Below are positions 13,119 to 16,675 of a stretch of 16,675 nt of DNA, in pieces (position 1 is the first letter of the stretch; every line of letters begins with the position of its first letter). The position numbers were made by a program, and so were the translations under genes. The notes under the pieces are model-generated. The model saw only the letters and a list, made by a program, of their open reading frames with translations. It had not been told where the DNA came from and ran no database searches. Origin of the DNA: Spirochaetaceae bacterium (GTDB taxonomy: Bacteria > Spirochaetota > Spirochaetia > Treponematales > Treponemataceae); assembly GCA_031285525.1 (NCBI GenBank), contig JAITWB010000165.1, forward strand, positions 1 to 16,675, given 5' to 3'.

Positions 13119-15023
13119 TTAGGAATCCGCCTTCTCAATCATCTCCGTATGCCACTGCAGCAGTTCCGCTTCCATGGCAGGCTTGTCACCTTTTACATCG
13201 CTGAGAATTCTAAACACCGGCTCGGTTCCAGATCCCCGCATCCAGATAAAACAGAGGGGCTTCTTTTCGTTGTCGAAAAAGAGGATCTTGAGTCCTCCCT
13301 TGCCTGAGAGGCTAAAGTCTGCAAGATTACGGGTTTCCTCTGTACCGGTATAGCCGATGGCTTCCCAGCTTACTATACCGTATTTGCTTTTCAGTTCTTC
13401 CCGCTTCTGCTCCCATTCGGCTTCAAACACCTTCTGGTATCGGCTCTTGAGGTTTCCCTGATTCGTCTCTTTGATATGCAAAAGCGCCCGTGCTTCTGAA
13501 ACGCCGGCGGTACTGTACACCGGAAGGGTTCCGATCACATCGGCGAGGGTAAAGTCGCTCTTGTAAGCGCTTTCCTGCCCTGAACGGGTACACCATATAT
13601 GGAGGAGCCCCTGTTTCCCTGATTCGTCACGCAGAACCAGCAGCTTTATCAGGGCAAAAATCGTGTTAAGCGGATCCCGCACCGCCGCAGGGTGGGTGAT
13701 GTTTCCCCCGTTCGAACCTTCTCCGAGGATACGGACGGTATAGCCCTCCTGCCGCAGGTTTCGGGCGAGGTTAACCACATTCGCCTCTCCAACCTCCGCA
13801 CGGGCGGCTATGGCACCAAAGGCTCCTGCGATCTCCTCGATCCGCATCGACGTGGGATCGTTTACCGCCACAGCGGTCTTTCCCGGAATGAGCTGTCCCT
13901 GATAGGCAAGATATGCCAGTTCCGACAGAACCGAGAGGGCAAACACTTCCTGCGCCTTCAGCACTTCCGCCTTTCCCTGCTTGTCATCCCAATAGACGAT
14001 ATTGCCCCGGTCGCCGTCGCAGTCCGGCATATAGCCCAGACTGAATTCCGGCCTGTTTTTATGTAAACGCTCCATCTCTTTTGCGCAGTAAACGAGGTTT
14101 TCCGGCTCCGGGATGATGGCGTGAACGATCTTGCGGGGCTCATTATTGATAGCCTGAAGCTCGATACCCAGCTTGCCCATAAAATCAGCATCGATGGAGA
14201 GCGTCCGGGCGCTGCCGTTCATATCGCAGACAATCCCCAAGGGACGCTGCTTCACGCTCTCTGTGATTATATCGAAGAGCTCATCCTGTTTTTTCGAGTC
14301 CTCTGTTCCGGCGACCACCTCTCTGGTGAACTCCCCGTAGCGCTTCACCGCTTCCGCCTTCCAGCGGGGCATCTCGGCATACACGTGAGCGAGCACATCC
14401 CCGGTACTGGCGGTACTAGTACCGGCGGCTATCAAGCTGGCTGCGCGCTGCACTGCGTCTATAGAGGCGCACTTCTCACGGAATTTTGCAATAAGCCCGG
14501 TGGCAAGACTGCCGGGGATAACCCCTCCGTCGGAGAGACCGAATTTCACCCCGTTATGCCCCACCGGATTGTGACTGGCGGAGATATAGACAAAGCCGTC
14601 GGCGTTGTCTTTTGTGTAGGCCATGATCTCCGGCGCGGCGGTGATAAACAGGTATTGCAGATTGAAGCCCCGCCCGGCAAAGACCCGGAGCATGATATCG
14701 GCGATTGCCGTTCCCGTGGGGCGGCTGTCGATGCCAAGAACGATAAGCGGCTTTTTATTGGAGGGCAGCTTCTCGATCAGAAAATCAGCAAAAGAATCGG
14801 CTATGAGCGCAGAGATCGCCTGAAAAACGGGAGCAATTTCGGGAGCGCTGTCCTCTTCATCCCCGGAAGCGGCGAAAACCGTTCGCCAGCCGGAAGCGGA
14901 AAGGATCATCGATTCCACTGCGGCGGATATATTGAGAGCAGAACTTCCCTGAACAACGGGAAACGGATTTACTTCAGGATCCCCCAAAGGAAAATGGGTC
15001 TGCGGATCAGTTATGACAGCCAT
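13119..15023 (-). CDS. Phosphoglucomutase/phosphomannomutase family protein
   Basis: 634 residues, an alpha-D-phosphohexomutase that interconverts hexose 1- and 6-phosphates through a phosphoserine. All four family loops are seen: the active-site serine in YISASHNPVGHNGVKFG (Ser at about 150), the metal loop PDCDGDRGN (about 333-341), the sugar loop GEGSNGGN (about 434-441) and the phosphate loop WMRGSGTEPVFRI (about 594-606). At 634 residues it is longer than the common 450-580. The frame is open from ATG 15047, but that codon lies inside the predicted -10 box; ATG 15023 has GAGG six bases upstream (15033-15030) and is preferred. It heads a likely operon with the HEAT-repeat and DUF4180 genes. 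Glucose versus mannose preference cannot be read from the sequence. Confidence 0.92.
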   Translation of the reverse strand: MAVITDPQTHFPLGDPEVNPFPVVQGSSALNISAAVESMILSASGWRTVFAASGDEEDSAPEIAPVFQAISALIADSFADFLIEKLPSNKKPLIVLGIDSRPTGTAIADIMLRVFAGRGFNLQYLFITAAPEIMAYTKDNADGFVYISASHNPVGHNGVKFGLSDGGVIPGSLATGLIAKFREKCASIDAVQRAASLIAAGTSTASTGDVLAHVYAEMPRWKAEAVKRYGEFTREVVAGTEDSKKQDELFDIITESVKQRPLGIVCDMNGSARTLSIDADFMGKLGIELQAINNEPRKIVHAIIPEPENLVYCAKEMERLHKNRPEFSLGYMPDCDGDRGNIVYWDDKQGKAEVLKAQEVFALSVLSELAYLAYQGQLIPGKTAVAVNDPTSMRIEEIAGAFGAIAARAEVGEANVVNLARNLRQEGYTVRILGEGSNGGNITHPAAVRDPLNTIFALIKLLVLRDESGKQGLLHIWCTRSGQESAYKSDFTLADVIGTLPVYSTAGVSEARALLHIKETNQGNLKSRYQKVFEAEWEQKREELKSKYGIVSWEAIGYTGTEETRNLADFSLSGKGGLKILFFDNEKKPLCFIWMRGSGTEPVFRILSDVKGDKPAMEAELLQWHTEMIEKADS

Positions 15024-15045
15024 GTAATACCTCGCTATACTGTTC

Positions 15046-15074
15046 ATTTTACCTGAAAAAGGCTATATTGGCAA
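15046..15074 (-). promoter_or_regulatory. Promoter of the phosphohexomutase operon
   Basis: Minus-strand TTGCCA (15074-15069), a 17-base spacer and TAAAAT (15051-15046); each hexamer matches consensus at five of six positions. The predicted transcript start is near 15039, which excludes ATG 15047 and leaves a leader of about 16 bases with GAGG before ATG 15023. Confidence 0.65.
15064..15069 (+). promoter_or_regulatory. Possible -10 box of mnmA
   Basis: TATATT at 15064-15069 would place the transcript start near 15076, exactly at the GTG. The corresponding -35 (TGTTCA, 15041-15046) is weak. The box overlaps the -35 of the opposite promoter by one base, so the two promoters may compete. Confidence 0.3.
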
Positions 15075-15075
15075 C

Positions 15076-16269
15076 GTGTTATTTACTGAATTAGCCATGC
15101 CCGAACCGGGAAGCGCCGTTGCCGTGGGAATGTCCGGCGGTGTGGATTCCACCCTCACAGCGCTGCTGCTGAAAGAACGGGGCTGCCGGGTTGTCGGCAT
15201 TACCATGTCAAGCTGGAACAACGACCTCCCCCTTGCGTCCTCCCACGACGGCATCAGGAACTCCTGTTACGGACCCGATGAGGCGCTGGATCAGGAGGCG
15301 TGCCGGCGGTTCTGCGCTGAATACGATATCGAATACCATGTTATCGACGTACGGGACGCCTACCGCCGGGAAGTACTCGACTACTTCCGCTCCGAATACC
15401 GGGCGGGACGTACCCCCAACCCCTGTATCCGCTGCAACCCCTTGGTCAAATTCGGCGCACTGCTGGAGAATGCTCAAAATTCGGGGATAGCCTTCGACTA
15501 TTTTTGCACCGGACACTACAGCAGGGTGGTTCGCCCCTCGGAAACAGACGGCGCAAACACTGCTCCTGCCTGTATAGCGAAAGGAGTGGACAAATCCAAG
15601 GATCAGAGTTATTTTCTATATAGGATCACTTCCGACATACTGGAGCGTGTTCGCTTCCCTCTTGGGGGAATGACGAAGCAGGCGGTGTTCGCCCTTGCCC
15701 GGGAGCGGGGACTTGTCTCAGCCTCCCGAAGCGAGAGCCAGGATTTTATCCCTTCCGACTATCTGCCGGCAGTTTTTTCTGACCAGCCGCCGGTTTCCGG
15801 GGAGATAACCGATTCCGACGGCAAGGTTCTCGGAACCCACCGGGGAATCGAGAACTATACCATCGGTCAGCGCCGGGGTCTCGGAATAAGCGCTCCCCGT
15901 CCCCTCTACGTCACCGCCATAGATGCGGCAGCAAACCGGGTTATCGTCGGCGGTGAAGAGGACTTAGCTGTTTCCTCTATCATCGTTTCCGACTGGGTAT
16001 GGCCCGGAAACAGGGTTCCAGACAAGCCTTTCCGGGGTACGGTAAAGATACGCCTTGCCGCCCCTCCGGTTCCGGCTTTCATCGAGCCGGAGAATGGCGG
16101 ACAGGACGGAACTTCGTTTCAGAGCGGAAGTACGTTCCGTGCCGAAACAAAGTTCCGGATTACCTTTGACACCCCCGTCAAAGCGGCGGCTCCGGGACAG
16201 TCAGCGGTGATTTATGAAGGAGAATTAATCAGGGGCGGTGGGATAATATCCCGTGCTATAATAGCATAA
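15076..16269 (+). CDS. mnmA: tRNA-specific 2-thiouridylase MnmA, variant lacking the second catalytic Cys
   Basis: 397 residues from GTG 15076. MnmA adenylates and thiolates U34 of tRNAs for Lys, Glu and Gln. Seen: the ATP pyrophosphatase loop GMSGGVDS (18-25), AGRTPNPCIRCNPLVKF (110-125) with Cys117 and Cys120, CTGHYSR (144-150), KSKDQSYFLYR (173-183) and the C-terminal tRNA-binding stretch HRGIENYTIGQRRGLG. Odd: where typical MnmA reads SQ-x-ICFI, with the cysteine that carries the persulfide, this protein reads SESQDFIPSDY (219-229); the Ile-Cys pair is absent. ATG 15097 is an equally plausible start, giving a more usual N-terminus of 11 residues before the ATP loop; neither has a ribosome binding site. 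The 3' end contains the promoter of the next operon. Confidence 0.88.
   Translation: MLFTELAMPEPGSAVAVGMSGGVDSTLTALLLKERGCRVVGITMSSWNNDLPLASSHDGIRNSCYGPDEALDQEACRRFCAEYDIEYHVIDVRDAYRREVLDYFRSEYRAGRTPNPCIRCNPLVKFGALLENAQNSGIAFDYFCTGHYSRVVRPSETDGANTAPACIAKGVDKSKDQSYFLYRITSDILERVRFPLGGMTKQAVFALARERGLVSASRSESQDFIPSDYLPAVFSDQPPVSGEITDSDGKVLGTHRGIENYTIGQRRGLGISAPRPLYVTAIDAAANRVIVGGEEDLAVSSIIVSDWVWPGNRVPDKPFRGTVKIRLAAPPVPAFIEPENGGQDGTSFQSGSTFRAETKFRITFDTPVKAAAPGQSAVIYEGELIRGGGIISRAIIA
16240..16262 (+). promoter_or_regulatory. Promoter and putative operator of the second toxin-antitoxin pair
   Basis: Extended -10 TGCTATAAT (16254-16262) inside the last codons of mnmA, with no good -35. Immediately upstream is a 13-base palindrome with arms GGGATA (16240-16245) and TATCCC (16247-16252), a natural site for antitoxin autorepression. 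The transcript should start near 16269, and GGAGGT (16274-16279) lies nine bases before the antitoxin ATG. Confidence 0.5.
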
Positions 16270-16288
16270 CAACGGAGGTACACGTATT

Positions 16289-16507
16289 ATGGAACAGATT
16301 GTCACTACCAAATCGCTTCATCTGCCTGAAAACCTTGTCTGCAAAATAGATTCGGATGAGGTAATCCTTAGAGAGGTTCCCAACGGGATCCTTGTTGTTC
16401 CCTTTCGCCAAAAAACAGTGCCGTTATACGGTATGTTTCGGGACAAAGGTTTTACTGTTGACGCATTTCTGGAACAGAAAAGAGCGGATAAGGAGCTGGA
16501 AAAATGA
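16289..16507 (+). CDS. Small antitoxin (VapB-like)
   Basis: 72 residues. The N-terminal half, VTTKSLHLPENLVCKIDSDEV, then LREVPNGILVVP, resembles the short beta-rich DNA-binding domain of AbrB/VapB-type antitoxins. The C-terminal half is helical and charged (VDAFLEQKRADKELEK), fitting toxin binding. The assignment rests mainly on context: it overlaps a PIN-domain gene by four bases (ATGA), the standard antitoxin-toxin arrangement. The ribosome binding site GGAGGT (16274-16279) supports ATG 16289. Confidence 0.78.
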   Translation: MEQIVTTKSLHLPENLVCKIDSDEVILREVPNGILVVPFRQKTVPLYGMFRDKGFTVDAFLEQKRADKELEK

Positions 16508-16675
16508 CCTATCTCCTAGATGCCTGCGCCCTTATTGCACTTATTTCAGCAGAAAAAGGCAGTACCACTGTACGTGATCTGCTTGAGGGTGCTGAATATA
16601 GCGGTGATACCATTTTTATGTGCAGGATAAATCTGCTGGAAGTGTACTATGGCATATTGAAGGATTTTGGAATTA
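16504..16675 (+). CDS. PIN-domain toxin (VapC-like), partial at window end
   Basis: The first 57 codons are visible and the gene runs off the right edge. The opening MTYLLDACALIALISAEKG has the first PIN aspartate (Asp6), and INLLEVYYGILKD supplies the conserved Glu that follows 40-50 residues later. The start overlaps the antitoxin stop (ATGA). It is presumably an Mg-dependent RNase toxin neutralised by the upstream protein. It differs in sequence from the PIN toxin at 10721, so it is not a recent duplicate. Confidence 0.85.
   Translation, partial: MTYLLDACALIALISAEKGSTTVRDLLEGAEYSGDTIFMCRINLLEVYYGILKDFGI

Noticed and set aside
14121..15056. 311-codon open frame on the + strand opposite the phosphohexomutase
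   Set aside because: It is antisense to a gene with all four catalytic loops; the composition is that of a reverse-complement shadow.
1..16675. CRISPR arrays, tRNA or rRNA genes, complete insertion sequences
   Set aside because: No regularly spaced repeats, cloverleaf-like sequences, rRNA signatures or transposase genes with terminal inverted repeats were seen; the Rpn gene alone does not define an insertion sequence.

Overview
The window reads as chromosomal DNA of a spirochaete, most likely a Treponema-type organism. The reasons are the divergent murB/cysS pair followed by an ECF sigma factor (as I recall, unchecked, a neighbourhood also seen in Treponema), an AsnA-type asparagine synthetase, an Rpn/PD-(D/E)XK 'transposase-nuclease' copy and two PIN toxin modules. 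Core genes are moderately GC-rich, while the accessory genes are clearly AT-richer.

Layout. 1-577 (-): N-terminal part of murB. 626-2164 (+): cysS. 2246-5143 (+): a tight three-gene unit of ECF sigma factor, zinc-finger anti-sigma factor and a membrane-anchored protein with two IPT/TIG domains and a transglutaminase-like domain lacking its catalytic cysteine. 5145-5597 (+): an AT-rich orphan gene. 8325-5606 (-): asnA coupled to a B12-binding-type radical SAM gene. 8432-9007 (+): mntP, divergent from asnA. 9075-11107: an accessory patch with an Rpn-family nuclease (-), an intergenic region carrying a candidate small RNA (-), and a RelB/DinJ-like antitoxin with a PIN toxin (+). 15023-11119 (-): a probable operon of phosphohexomutase, HEAT-repeat protein and DUF4180 protein. 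15076-16269 (+): an unusual mnmA. 16289-16675 (+): a second antitoxin/PIN toxin pair, cut by the window end.

How the genes may work together. The sigma/anti-sigma/exported-protein unit looks like a cell-envelope signalling cassette: a periplasmic sensor or effector, a membrane-spanning anti-sigma factor and the sigma factor it holds. asnA and the radical SAM gene share a stop/start junction and should be co-translated. Several housekeeping genes (asnA and mntP clearly, murB and mnmA less so) have a -10 box about 7-10 bases before the start codon and no Shine-Dalgarno sequence, which suggests leaderless or near-leaderless mRNAs. The toxin modules, Rpn and the phosphohexomutase have normal ribosome binding sites.

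At larger scale, the + strand is G-rich from the left end to about 8.3 kb whichever strand is coding, and becomes C-leaning to the right from mntP onward. This change of strand composition falls at the asnA/mntP intergenic region and may mark the replication terminus or a rearrangement joint.
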